From assembly GCA_002026145.1 (NCBI GenBank), contig MWOQ01000201.1, forward strand, positions 1 to 38,740: DNA of 38,740 nt. The letters run 5' to 3'. The DNA is from Prochlorococcus sp. HOT208_60m_813L03. Lineage in GTDB: Bacteria > Cyanobacteriota > Cyanobacteriia > PCC-6307 > Cyanobiaceae. A program made the position numbers and the translations under genes. This document shows positions 22,341-31,062 of this stretch, piece by piece; the stretch's first letter is position 1; each line of letters starts with the position of its first letter. The notes below the pieces were generated by a model, which had not been told where the DNA came from, made no database searches, and saw only the letters and a list, made by a program, of their open reading frames with translations.

Positions 22341-23282
22341 ATGCTTTTAAGTCGTGTAGCAGAATCACTTTATTGGATCAATCGTTATTTAGAACGTGCG
22401 GAAAATATATCTCGCTTCGTGGAAGTAAGCGAAGCAATGTCATTAGATTGTCCACCAGGAAGTGCAGAACCCTGGCTACCGTTAATTGACGCTTCTAGTG
22501 ACAGAGAATCTTTTGATAAAAGATTCCCAGAGAAAAAACCTGATGACGTTATTAATTTTTTAATAAGAGATCGTTTAAATCCAAATAGCATAATTTCTTG
22601 CATTCAAATGGCAAGAGAAAATGCAAGACAAATCAGAGATGTCATGACCACAGAAATGTGGGAACAGATTAATATTTTATATTGGAATATGCAAGAAGGA
22701 GAGGCAATATGGAATAAACCAAGACAAGAACAATTAAGTGAAATAAGGAGGGAATGTCAGCTTTTTTATGGAATTACAGATGCGACTCTAAGCAAAGATC
22801 TTGCATGGAGATTCAGTATTCTTGGAAGATTAATCGAAAGAGCTGACAAAACATCAAGAATTTTAGATGTTAAATATTATTTACTCCTACCCAGCTTAGA
22901 TGAACTTGGAGGAGTTCTTGATGAGCTGCAATGGATTGCACTTTTACGTTCAGCTGGAGCTTATCAAATGTTTAGGAAAGCAGTGCAAAATTCTATAAAG
23001 CCTAATTCAGTTGCGAGATTTCTTTTACTTGATCCAATTTTCCCTAGATCAGTAAGATACTGTCTTGATGGGATAAGCAATACTCTTAAAACAATAGATA
23101 CCTCTCCAAGTACTGAAAATCCTTCAGAATTAGAATGCATGAGAGGTTTGCTTAAAGCAAAGTGGAGTTATATCAGAATTGAAGATATAATCAATGATGG
23201 TTTACATGAGGCAATCGATTCATTGCAAATGGATTTAAATAAATTAAATGATCTCATTCAAGAAAAATATTTTATTAATTAA
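22341..23282 (+). CDS. alpha-E domain protein (DUF403)
   Basis: The 313-residue protein starts MLLSRVAESLYWINRYLERAENISRF, the signature of the alpha-E superfamily, and continues all-helical with ENARQIRDVMTTEMWEQIN and SILGRLIERADKTSRILDVKYY. The acidic residues in the helical core could coordinate a metal, but biochemistry is unknown. It always travels with the permuted ATP-grasp enzyme. Here it starts one base after it and 11 nt before the transglutaminase-like gene, so translation is likely coupled. Confidence 0.88.
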   Translation: MLLSRVAESLYWINRYLERAENISRFVEVSEAMSLDCPPGSAEPWLPLIDASSDRESFDKRFPEKKPDDVINFLIRDRLNPNSIISCIQMARENARQIRDVMTTEMWEQINILYWNMQEGEAIWNKPRQEQLSEIRRECQLFYGITDATLSKDLAWRFSILGRLIERADKTSRILDVKYYLLLPSLDELGGVLDELQWIALLRSAGAYQMFRKAVQNSIKPNSVARFLLLDPIFPRSVRYCLDGISNTLKTIDTSPSTENPSELECMRGLLKAKWSYIRIEDIINDGLHEAIDSLQMDLNKLNDLIQEKYFIN

Positions 23283-23293
23283 TAAGTTTATTA

Positions 23294-24151
23294 ATGAGAA
23301 TTAAATACATTCACAAACTTGAATATAAATACGAAGACCATGTTCAATTAGGCGAGCATAGATTATGTATAAAGCCAAGGTCAAATGGATTCCAAAAACT
23401 AAAGAATTTTGAATTAAAAATAACCCCAGAACCAGAAATTATTTATCCATTACTTGCTGCCAGTGGAGAAGAGATAAATAGAATCAGATTCAATGGATTA
23501 ACAGATAATTTAATTATTGAATCAATTAGCGAAGTTGAAACTATTAAACATCCAAACATTATTGATGGAGTTAAAAATAGAGATTTAACATTACCTTTTT
23601 GTAGAAGCATTATTAACAGAGATTTGCAGGGAGCATTAGAGGGATGGATGCCCAATGGACAACACGACCCCTCTGCTGTAGAACTTGCTCAAGAAGCCTT
23701 AGCAGGAAGCATTAATAACGCATTATCATTTACATATCAGTTAATAGAGATCATTCAAGATCGAGTAAAATATACCAAAAGACATACAGGTCCAGCATGG
23801 CCCGCTAGCAGAACACTGAGAGAACGTATAGGTTCATGTAGAGATTTAGCAATGCTGATGGTTGAAGCTTGCAGGTCTATAGGTATCCCAAGTAGGTTTG
23901 TAAGTGGTTATCATTTTGAAGATCCGATACCCTCTGAGTTGGATTTACACGCTTGGGCTGAATTATATATTCCAGGTGCTGGTTGGAGAGGTTTTGATCC
24001 CAGCGGAAAAGGATTAATAGATGATAGATATTTAACATTGGTATCATCTTCAAAATCTAATTTAACCTCTGTAATTACAGGAAATTTTATTGGAAAAAAT
24101 AATTTAGAAAATACTTTATCCTGGGAAATCAAACCTCTTGAAATTAAATAA
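23294..24151 (+). CDS. transglutaminase-like cysteine protease family protein
   Basis: The 285-residue protein has a bacterial transglutaminase-like N-terminal beta region (LEYKYEDHVQLGEHRLCIKP). The papain-fold core follows with the catalytic triad: Cys in RIGSCRDLAMLMVEACR, His in LDLHAWAELYIP and Asp in RGFDPSGK. Such enzymes cleave or transfer peptides. In this conserved trio it could remove or remodel what the ATP-grasp enzyme attaches; that is inference. It is the last gene of the unit and is followed by a hairpin with a T-run. Confidence 0.87.
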   Translation: MRIKYIHKLEYKYEDHVQLGEHRLCIKPRSNGFQKLKNFELKITPEPEIIYPLLAASGEEINRIRFNGLTDNLIIESISEVETIKHPNIIDGVKNRDLTLPFCRSIINRDLQGALEGWMPNGQHDPSAVELAQEALAGSINNALSFTYQLIEIIQDRVKYTKRHTGPAWPASRTLRERIGSCRDLAMLMVEACRSIGIPSRFVSGYHFEDPIPSELDLHAWAELYIPGAGWRGFDPSGKGLIDDRYLTLVSSSKSNLTSVITGNFIGKNNLENTLSWEIKPLEIK

Positions 24152-24184
24152 ACACTAAATTTTTAATCTTTTAAAATAACAAAA

Positions 24185-24212
24185 AAACATAAATAATAAT
24201 ATGTTTCTTTTT
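24185..24212 (+). terminator. weak intrinsic terminator after the ATP-grasp unit
   Basis: A 6-bp AT-rich stem AAACAT/ATGTTT (24185-24190, 24201-24206) with a ten-base loop is followed by a cytosine and a run of T. Position 30 nt after the transglutaminase gene fits operon termination, though the stem is weak. Confidence 0.4.
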
Positions 24213-24277
24213 TAGTGTTAATTGATACGTTCTTAGATATATATATCTGTTTTCATTTGTTTAATCTTTAAAGAAAA

Positions 24278-24799
24278 TTGAACTCAAGTTTAGAAATTCC
24301 AGTTATCAAATCAAATAAATCAAAAATGTTTGAATTGATAAGTTATGAAAAATTTCGCGATACAAAAGATGTAAGGTTTTTTGATATTAGTGTTAATGAA
24401 TCAAATTATAGAGATCTAGTTATTCACAGTGGTCCTGCAGTTAGTCCTCCAAATGATGAAGATTTTAATAATTGGCAATTTTACATACATCACAATCAAG
24501 AAGATAATCTATTAGCTATCTCTGGGGGTAGAACGTTTTTTCTTGTCAATTTTGGTTGGGATTATCCTTTTTATAAAGTTAGATTAGAATCTTGTGGATA
24601 TATTTTAAGGATACCTAGAGGAACTTTTCATAGATCAATATCTGATGAAAACGGTTCCATCGTTTTAAATCAAGCCATTAGAGATGAAGGCGGTACAGTT
24701 GAATCTGAATTCAAAGTTACCAATAGCAAAGACAACAAAAAACTTCTAGATTGTATAACCAATCTTGAGCCTAGATTTAAAATTTATAGTGTTAAATAA
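24278..24799 (+). CDS. cupin-like protein, unknown function
   Basis: The 173-residue frame has a cupin-like beta pattern: [40 protein letters not shown], then [14 protein letters not shown] and [13 protein letters not shown]. The IHHNQ and GTFHRS segments resemble the two metal-ligand motifs of cupins and of sugar-epimerase relatives, but the exact family is not recognised. There is no signal peptide. The frame opens with TTG at 24278; ATG 24326 (157 residues) is the more usual start codon and would still keep the whole domain. Confidence 0.6.
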   Translation: MNSSLEIPVIKSNKSKMFELISYEKFRDTKDVRFFDISVNESNYRDLVIHSGPAVSPPNDEDFNNWQFYIHHNQEDNLLAISGGRTFFLVNFGWDYPFYKVRLESCGYILRIPRGTFHRSISDENGSIVLNQAIRDEGGTVESEFKVTNSKDNKKLLDCITNLEPRFKIYSVK

Positions 24800-24882
24800 T
24801 CTTAAAAACATGTTCTAAATTTATACATCAATTTAAAAAATTATCTAATTGTTATAAAATAAATTTATTCAAGTTTTTTGAT

Positions 24883-25401
24883 ATGAAAATTCTAAGTTTT
24901 TTAAAATATTTTTTATGCATAACTTTTTCCTTCTTAGTCTTATCCTCTCCAGTTTTTGCTGGAGCAAATGTTGCTGTTAAAGGAGAAGGAGATGAAGTAC
25001 CAAGTTATGTAAGATCTAATATTACAGGATTTGATTTCCATGGGGAGGATCTTCATTTGTCTTCTATAGCTGGAGCAGTTGCGAGAGATGCCGATTTTAG
25101 CGATGTTGATTTACATGGAACTACACTAACCCTATCTGATTTAAAAGGTTCTAATTTAAATGGAATTGACCTGACCGATACTCTTTCTGATCGAGTTAAT
25201 TTCCAAAAAACAGATCTTAGAAATGCTGTTTTGATAAATATGATCGCATCAGGCAGCAGTTTTGCAGGAGCTCAAATAGAAGGAGCAGATTTTTCTTATG
25301 CCATTCTTGACAGCGAAGATCAAAGAAATCTTTGTGAAATTGCTGATGGTATCAATCCAACAACAGGTGTTTCAACTAGAGAAAGTCTTGAGTGTAGTTA
25401 G
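24883..25401 (+). CDS. exported pentapeptide-repeat protein
   Basis: The 172-residue protein has a signal peptide with cleavage near SPVFA-GAN (residue 26). Pentapeptide repeats of the A(D/N)LxX type follow from about 48 to 137 ([56 protein letters not shown]). They fold into a right-handed square beta-helix. The C-terminal part has two cysteines (NLCEI and LECS). Similar short pentapeptide proteins live in the thylakoid lumen; location here is inferred from the signal. Confidence 0.82.
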   Translation: MKILSFLKYFLCITFSFLVLSSPVFAGANVAVKGEGDEVPSYVRSNITGFDFHGEDLHLSSIAGAVARDADFSDVDLHGTTLTLSDLKGSNLNGIDLTDTLSDRVNFQKTDLRNAVLINMIASGSSFAGAQIEGADFSYAILDSEDQRNLCEIADGINPTTGVSTRESLECS

Positions 25402-25416
25402 CATTAAAATTAAAAA

Positions 25417-25770
25417 TTATATGTAAACTTTCTTGCCATTATTAAATTTATAAATCCTTTGTTCTTCGTCTTGAAATATCATCTCACCATTTAATTTGGA
25501 TTTCTTAAATTTTGAAAGCCTTGCTCTGTGAATATTAGATTTTCTGTTAATACTATCTTCGTTATCATAACTTCCAATGTAAATATTTATATTAGGGTTT
25601 GAAAAGGTTTTTTCTTCTTCTCTTAAAAAAATTCTCTCGATATTTGTTTGAGTGCTCTGCAGTTTATTTTTAAATTTGTCTAATTTTAAGTTTTTTGGAT
25701 TTTTAGATTTTATTTTTTTATAGACAAAAAAAATAACTCCAAGAATTAGAAAAACTATAAAAATATTCAT
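25417..25770 (-). CDS. membrane-anchored basic protein, unknown function
   Basis: The 117-residue protein has an N-terminal hydrophobic anchor (MNIFIVFLILGVIFFVY) followed by a very basic cytoplasmic-type region (KKIKSKNPKNLKLDKFKNK). A C-terminal half with a strand-rich look follows (IYIGSYDNEDSIN, ARLSKFKKSKLNGEMIFQDEEQRIYKF). No family recognised. It follows the 63-residue membrane gene by 3 nt on the same strand and is probably its operon partner. Confidence 0.55.
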   Translation of the reverse strand: MNIFIVFLILGVIFFVYKKIKSKNPKNLKLDKFKNKLQSTQTNIERIFLREEEKTFSNPNINIYIGSYDNEDSINRKSNIHRARLSKFKKSKLNGEMIFQDEEQRIYKFNNGKKVYI

Positions 25771-25773
25771 TAC

Positions 25774-25965
25774 CTATTTAATTTTTATTTTAATATCTAC
25801 TCCTAAGTTACTTTTAGTAGTTAAAATTTCTTTTTTTAAGATTCCATAAGTAAAAATTCTAGATAAAGTTTTTAAAGATTTAAAAACTAAAAAAACAGTA
25901 AATAAAAAGAAAACAATAATGTTTTCTACAAGAATATTTTTATTTTTATTTTTTATGTTGCTCAT
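25774..25965 (-). CDS. small single-span membrane protein
   Basis: The 63-residue product has a short basic N-terminus, one hydrophobic segment at about residues 11-28, and a lysine-rich tail. No family recognised. It starts 16 nt after the PfkB kinase stop and ends 3 nt before the next small membrane gene, so all three may share one minus-strand transcript. Confidence 0.5.
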   Translation of the reverse strand: MSNIKNKNKNILVENIIVFFLFTVFLVFKSLKTLSRIFTYGILKKEILTTKSNLGVDIKIKIK

Positions 25966-25981
25966 GAAAGTATTAATTTAA

Positions 25982-26851
25982 TTATTTTTCATCATTATTT
26001 GCATATGGACCGAAAAATTCACTAGCGTCTCTTCCCATTACTTTAGCAAGATTTAAACTTTTATCTATATCCCATTTAGATGCCATTCCATAAAGAATCC
26101 CAGCAGCAAAAGAATCACCACATCCATAAGAATCAACCTTTAATTTTTTATTTTTAAGAGCCTCATATCTTCCTCCTGGAAATATTATGCCTCCCCTCTC
26201 TCCCTCCGTTTTAATAGTATATTTGGGTTTTAACGATAAATCAGAAAAAGAAAAAGCTTCCCCGGGATCAATATTACTGCCTATTAATCCATCTAAAAGG
26301 ACATTTGATTTATTAATTGTATTTAAACCAACCCTTGGTGTTGTACATAGTATTGAAGCTGATCTAGCCATTTTAAAAATCTCTGAATCAGATGCGGTAA
26401 TAAAAACTCCGTCCATTTTTTTTAAAATGTTCCATTCTAAATTGTCTTTATAAGTTGGAGCTAACCTTTCTCCAATAACTGTTATTGCTCTTTCACCTTG
26501 AGAGTCAATTAAACTAAATCCTCTTCTAGTTGGTTTATCACGCCAAGCTACATGCAACTTAATTCCCATATTCGAGAGAATCTTGAAAGACTTATCTCCA
26601 TAATCATCATTACCTAATGACGTAAAAAAATGAATTTGGTTTAAAGTTAAATCAGAAAGTATTTTCGCGATAATAGATCCACCACCAGCTGGATACTCAA
26701 GGGACTTTTCAGAATGAGAAATAACTCCGGGTTTTGGTAATTGATCAACCTTTAAAAAATTTATCCACTCAACATGACCAACAACGGCAAAATTTAAATT
26801 TTCTTTTTTAAATTTATAGTCTTCAACTTTATTATTCTTTTCAACAACCAT
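25982..26851 (-). CDS. PfkB family carbohydrate/nucleoside kinase
   Basis: The 289-residue enzyme has the ribokinase fold: AVVGHVEWINF near the N-terminus, the substrate glycine pair in EYPAGGGSIIAKIL, GNDDYGD, and the C-terminal anion-hole motif DSYGCGDSFAAGILYGM with the catalytic aspartate in GCGD. The usual GAGD is here GCGD, a conservative change that need not abolish activity. It phosphorylates a sugar or sugar-like alcohol in the cytoplasm; the substrate cannot be told from sequence. Length is on the short side but complete. Confidence 0.82.
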   Translation of the reverse strand: MVVEKNNKVEDYKFKKENLNFAVVGHVEWINFLKVDQLPKPGVISHSEKSLEYPAGGGSIIAKILSDLTLNQIHFFTSLGNDDYGDKSFKILSNMGIKLHVAWRDKPTRRGFSLIDSQGERAITVIGERLAPTYKDNLEWNILKKMDGVFITASDSEIFKMARSASILCTTPRVGLNTINKSNVLLDGLIGSNIDPGEAFSFSDLSLKPKYTIKTEGERGGIIFPGGRYEALKNKKLKVDSYGCGDSFAAGILYGMASKWDIDKSLNLAKVMGRDASEFFGPYANNDEK

Positions 26852-26892
26852 AAGCTTTTAAATACTATTATTAAAAGAAATATTTTTGAAAA

Positions 26893-27264
26893 GTGAATTC
26901 ATTTAACATTTTAAAAGATAATAAACAGATACTATCTTTTCTTTACCTTTTTCTATCAATTTTGGGAGCTGTTCTGCCAATGTTGGCAAATTTCGAATTT
27001 GCTAGGGAATATGGAAACAGCTTTGATATAAATAACTTCATTTCTTTAGCTAATGCAAACCCTGCAGCTCAGTCAATTTCTAGAGACTTATTAGTAGGTG
27101 CAAGTGCTATTTTTATATGGATAGTAAATGAATCAAAAAAACTAAACATGAAGAATATGTGGGTTGTATACATTGGAACTTTTCTTATTGCCTTCGCATT
27201 CTCTGCACCTTTTTTCTTATTTCTAAGAGAGAGAAGAATTATTGAATTAGAAAAGATTAATTAA
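26893..27264 (+). CDS. DUF2834 membrane protein
   Basis: The 123-residue protein matches DUF2834: FLYLFLSILGAVLPMLANFEF, then NFISLANANPAAQSISRDLLVGASAIFIW and a last hydrophobic helix, giving three membrane spans. Function is unknown. The start is GTG 26893 with the PfkB gene diverging 41 bp away. Its TAA and the stop of the convergent MFS gene share the palindrome TTAA at 27261-27264. Confidence 0.8.
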   Translation: MNSFNILKDNKQILSFLYLFLSILGAVLPMLANFEFAREYGNSFDINNFISLANANPAAQSISRDLLVGASAIFIWIVNESKKLNMKNMWVVYIGTFLIAFAFSAPFFLFLRERRIIELEKIN

Positions 27265-28490
27265 AATAATCTCTTAAATAGAATTGTAAAGGCAATAAAG
27301 CAACAACAAGAAATTGAAAGCCAGATTATTGAAGCATAACCAAATAGATCTAATATGCGTCCTGAAATAAATGGTCCAAAAAAATAACCCATAGCGAAAC
27401 ATTGTGATAATAGAGCAAGTGCAAAACCTTTTTTATTTGAAGGAGCTATTCTGAAAACGACATCTGTTGATGTTGGAAGAAATGAAGCAGTCCCTAAACT
27501 TACTAAAATTAATGCCAAAGAAATTAAATAAAACGCTGGGATATTGAAATAACTAGAAATAAATAATAAAAATGAAGCAAAAGTGAAATTTATTAAACTA
27601 AATTTCAAGCCAAATAATCTTTCTTTCTTAGATATCCAAGAACCGACAGGCCATTGTAAAAACAACAATAAAATTAACTGAATAGAAATTATAAGACTAA
27701 TAATTTCTTTGCTTAATGCATTACGATATACTCCACCTTTAACAAGATCCAGAGGCAAAGTTACTTGTATCAAGGCTAAAGAGGTAGTTATCAATAAAAT
27801 AGATAAAATTATTATTGTTGAATTTTTATTCCATTTCAATTGTCCCTGATTAATTGGATCTACTAATTTTTTTTGAAAATTTTCTAAGTTTTTTTTTATA
27901 GAAGAACTATTTCTAGATATTAAATACGTGATAACTAACATGCAAAATATATCATTTATAAATATTGATTTAGAATACAAAAAATTCGTCATATACCCCC
28001 CTAAGAATACTCCTAGAAATATTCCTAAAGCTTCCGAACTTCTAACAAGGGCATAAGCTTTACGTGTTTCAATAGGATGACAAAAATAGGGCACCCCAAA
28101 CTCGGCAGCAGGCCAATATATTCCTGCAGCAGCCCCAACAAGTGATTGTCCAATTATGTACAAAAAAGTATCTCTCGAAAAAATGAGGCAAAAGCTAGCG
28201 GCAATACTTAGTATTGAAGAAGTAATTATCGGAAATTGTATTTTTCCCGTTTTATTAAGATAATTACCTGTAAAGAGTCTTGTTACTGTTCCAATTATTG
28301 CTGAAATGGTAAATCCCAGGCCAATATCTGTCGCCGATAATCCTAGGTTATTAAAAATAAGTGATGTTAAATAAATAACACCTCCTGCTCCAAATGCAGC
28401 AAAAAATCTTATCTTGGTTATTAACCTCAAATGATAAGGAAATTGAATCCACCAATTTTTGCTAATTTGTAAACTATTTGGACTAATCAC
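27261..28490 (-). CDS. major facilitator superfamily transporter
   Basis: The 409-residue protein has twelve hydrophobic segments and MFS features: an LSATDIGLGFTISAIIGTVTRLFTGNYLNKTGK region resembling the conserved loop 2-3, a basic cytoplasmic loop near the middle, and a second six-helix half. It is a proton- or gradient-driven carrier of unknown cargo in the plasma membrane. The frame opens with GTG 28490, only 2 nt from the GTG of the divergent hydrolase gene. The conserved part begins near residue 15, so a later start is possible, but I see no better codon. Confidence 0.8.
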   Translation of the reverse strand: MISPNSLQISKNWWIQFPYHLRLITKIRFFAAFGAGGVIYLTSLIFNNLGLSATDIGLGFTISAIIGTVTRLFTGNYLNKTGKIQFPIITSSILSIAASFCLIFSRDTFLYIIGQSLVGAAAGIYWPAAEFGVPYFCHPIETRKAYALVRSSEALGIFLGVFLGGYMTNFLYSKSIFINDIFCMLVITYLISRNSSSIKKNLENFQKKLVDPINQGQLKWNKNSTIIILSILLITTSLALIQVTLPLDLVKGGVYRNALSKEIISLIISIQLILLLFLQWPVGSWISKKERLFGLKFSLINFTFASFLLFISSYFNIPAFYLISLALILVSLGTASFLPTSTDVVFRIAPSNKKGFALALLSQCFAMGYFFGPFISGRILDLFGYASIIWLSISCCCFIAFTILFKRLF

Positions 28491-28492
28491 TA

Positions 28493-30043
28493 GTGAAATA
28501 CATTTTTATAATTTTTTTTAGTTTTTGTGGTTTATTTTTTAATAATGGTTTAAAGGCTGCTGAAAAGATAAATATTAAGTTTGAAGAGATGGAAATCCCT
28601 CTTACTATAGAACAATTATCAAAATTAGAAAAATACAATGATGATTCAACAGAATTAATAGATTGGTTAAAAAAAAATGGATTTATAAGAGTTTTTGAAT
28701 TATCAAAATTTTTAGAATTTCCAGTTTTCAAAGAAGAGGGATTAAATAGAGAAATATTAAGAAGTTGGATAGGTCGTAAAATTCTTACAGAATTAAGCAA
28801 AAGCATTAAAGTTCCAAATGACAATAATGGTGTAGAAATTTATAACACTATAGAAAATTTATTAGATCAAAAAAAAGAAGTTTCAACTTTAGACATAATA
28901 AAGGCATTACCATCAGAAGAAATTTCACTAGATATTGATAATTTAATTTTAATAATTTCATCTTGGAAAAATGAATTATCAATGCAACAAGAACTGTTAT
29001 CCAGATTAAATAAACTTGAAAGAACGAAACAAAATGCCTTTAAAAATACTGAAAAAAAATCAACTAAAGATCTAATAAAAATTGATAAAAAAATTTATGC
29101 TCCTCACCGAGTGAAACCTTTTGAAATTGAAATATGGAAAAGCAATAAAACAAATGATGATAAAGAATTAATAATTTTTATGCCAGGACTTGGAGGCGAA
29201 ATTAATAATTTCAAATGGATAGGTAACGAATTGGCTAGAAGAGGTTGGCCAATATTATTCATAGATCATAGAGGGAGTAATTTAGAATCATTTATAGAAG
29301 TACTCGAAGGTAAAGAAACAATCCCAGGAAGTGCAGACTTTTTCTTATACAGAATTAAAGACTTAGATGCTGTATTGAAAGCTCATGAAAATGGAGAATT
29401 TGGTTTACCTAATGATTCTTATATTTTAATGGGACATTCACTTGGTGCTTTAATAGCACTTTTATATGAAGGCAAGAAACCTACTGATCAACTAGAGGAA
29501 AAATGTGATTCGGCATTAAAAGATTTTGCGGTAACAAATTTATCTAAATTACTTCAATGTCAGTTGAGCGAGATACCATTCCCTAAGAAAAATATCACTA
29601 ATAAGGCCAGTGCAATTATAGGCTTTAATTCATTTGGCAGTTTAGTATGGCCAAAAGAAAATAGTACAGGCATTAAAACACCAACTCTTCTAATAGGTGG
29701 TACGTATGACCTTATTACACCATTAATAAATGAACAATTTAGGGTTTTTTCTGCTTTAAATAATCCATTAAATAGATTTCTAATTATTGAGGGAGCAAGT
29801 CATTTCTCTCCAATAAGAATTAATAAAAGCCATGAAGAAAATAATGACGTCTTCAAAATAAGTGAATCTTTTATTGGTGCAGAGCCAATATTAGTACAAG
29901 ATTTATCTACGAAATTTATAGTTGAATTTTTAAAAAATATTAAAGAACAAAAGATCCCTTCAGTAGTTAAAAACCAAAGAGATTTGGGACTTGATTTTCA
30001 TCTTTTAGATCTTGAAACAATAAAAGAAATTTCCGAAAATTAA
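28493..30043 (+). CDS. exported alpha/beta hydrolase with DUF1400 domain
   Basis: The 516-residue protein has a signal peptide (core about 4-15, GLKAAE cleavage context) and a cyanobacterial DUF1400-type N-terminal helical region (about 22-165). An alpha/beta hydrolase follows: IIFMPGLGGEINNF (oxyanion region), nucleophile S316 in GHSLGA, an aspartate in GGTYDLITP and the histidine in EGASHFSP. It is probably a periplasmic esterase or lipase-like enzyme; substrate unknown. GTG at 28493 is needed for a complete signal peptide. Its stop shares TTAA (30040-30043) with the convergent permease gene. Confidence 0.8.
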   Translation: MKYIFIIFFSFCGLFFNNGLKAAEKINIKFEEMEIPLTIEQLSKLEKYNDDSTELIDWLKKNGFIRVFELSKFLEFPVFKEEGLNREILRSWIGRKILTELSKSIKVPNDNNGVEIYNTIENLLDQKKEVSTLDIIKALPSEEISLDIDNLILIISSWKNELSMQQELLSRLNKLERTKQNAFKNTEKKSTKDLIKIDKKIYAPHRVKPFEIEIWKSNKTNDDKELIIFMPGLGGEINNFKWIGNELARRGWPILFIDHRGSNLESFIEVLEGKETIPGSADFFLYRIKDLDAVLKAHENGEFGLPNDSYILMGHSLGALIALLYEGKKPTDQLEEKCDSALKDFAVTNLSKLLQCQLSEIPFPKKNITNKASAIIGFNSFGSLVWPKENSTGIKTPTLLIGGTYDLITPLINEQFRVFSALNNPLNRFLIIEGASHFSPIRINKSHEENNDVFKISESFIGAEPILVQDLSTKFIVEFLKNIKEQKIPSVVKNQRDLGLDFHLLDLETIKEISEN

Positions 30044-31062
30044 TACTCTATTCGTGGATCTAAATATGCGATTAAAATATCCACGAAGAGATTTAAAGAG
30101 ACTATTAGCATAGAGGTAAAAATTACAATCCCTTGAACTAAGGTATAGTCTCTTTGAGAAATAGCTTCATGTAATCTTAAAGCTATACCTGGCCATGAAA
30201 AAGTAACCTCGAACAATAGAGCACCTCCTGCTAATGAGGCCATAGTCAAGCCAGAAATAGTTACAATTGGCAATAGGGCATTAGGCAATGCATGGTTTAA
30301 AAATATTTTTTCCTTTGATATGCCTCTACATTTAGCAGCATTTACATAATCACTTTTTAATGTATTATCTAAATTTATTCTTAATGAGCGGCTGAATATA
30401 CCACTTAATAAAAAGCCAAGGGTTATCGAAGGAAGTGCGAGATGATAAAGACTATCTTTTAAGGCAATAATATTATTTGAAAGAATACTATCCAAAACTA
30501 GAAAACCTGTAATTTGAGGTTGTTGCTGAAATATTGGAAATCTCCCTCCAATTGGGAAAATATTAAAGAATACAGAAAATAATAATTGCGCTAACATTGC
30601 ACCCCAAAAAGGAGGGATCGCATATGTAGCAATTCCTAATATTCTCGTAATATAATCAACCTTTTTCCCTCTATTTGTTAAGCCAAGTAATCCCAATGGG
30701 AATCCAATTAGTGTTGCACTTAATATTGAAAAGAATCCAAGTTCAAGACTTGCAGGCAATGACTTAATAATAATATTAAGGACTGGCTCTTGGGTACTAA
30801 GAGATTGGCCAAAATCTAAGTACAATATATCTTTAATATATGAAAAATATTGATTTATTAAAGGTTCATTTAGCCCCAATTTATTTCTTAGAAATTCCCT
30901 AGAAACCTCATCTGCTCCAGATCCAAGTATGGCATCGACAGGATCGCCCGGAGCAACTCTTAATAAAATAAAAACTAATGAAGAAATTATCCATAACATT
31001 ATCGGTATTAATGAAATTTTTAATAAGGAATAATTTAGTAGTTTATTTAAATTTCTACTCAT
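30040..31062 (-). CDS. peptide-type ABC transporter permease (DppB-like)
   Basis: The 340-residue protein is a DppB/OppB-type permease: an N-terminal helix, the FILLRVAPGDPVDAILG motif typical of this class, five more membrane segments and an EAA loop with DYVNAAKCRGISKEKIFLNHALPNALLP. It would pair with a DppC-type permease and ATPases, none of which lies in this window. Its ATG overlaps the end of the substrate-binding gene by 8 nt, so the two are coupled. Peptide, dipeptide or nickel are all possible cargo. Confidence 0.82.
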   Translation of the reverse strand: MSRNLNKLLNYSLLKISLIPIMLWIISSLVFILLRVAPGDPVDAILGSGADEVSREFLRNKLGLNEPLINQYFSYIKDILYLDFGQSLSTQEPVLNIIIKSLPASLELGFFSILSATLIGFPLGLLGLTNRGKKVDYITRILGIATYAIPPFWGAMLAQLLFSVFFNIFPIGGRFPIFQQQPQITGFLVLDSILSNNIIALKDSLYHLALPSITLGFLLSGIFSRSLRINLDNTLKSDYVNAAKCRGISKEKIFLNHALPNALLPIVTISGLTMASLAGGALLFEVTFSWPGIALRLHEAISQRDYTLVQGIVIFTSMLIVSLNLFVDILIAYLDPRIEY

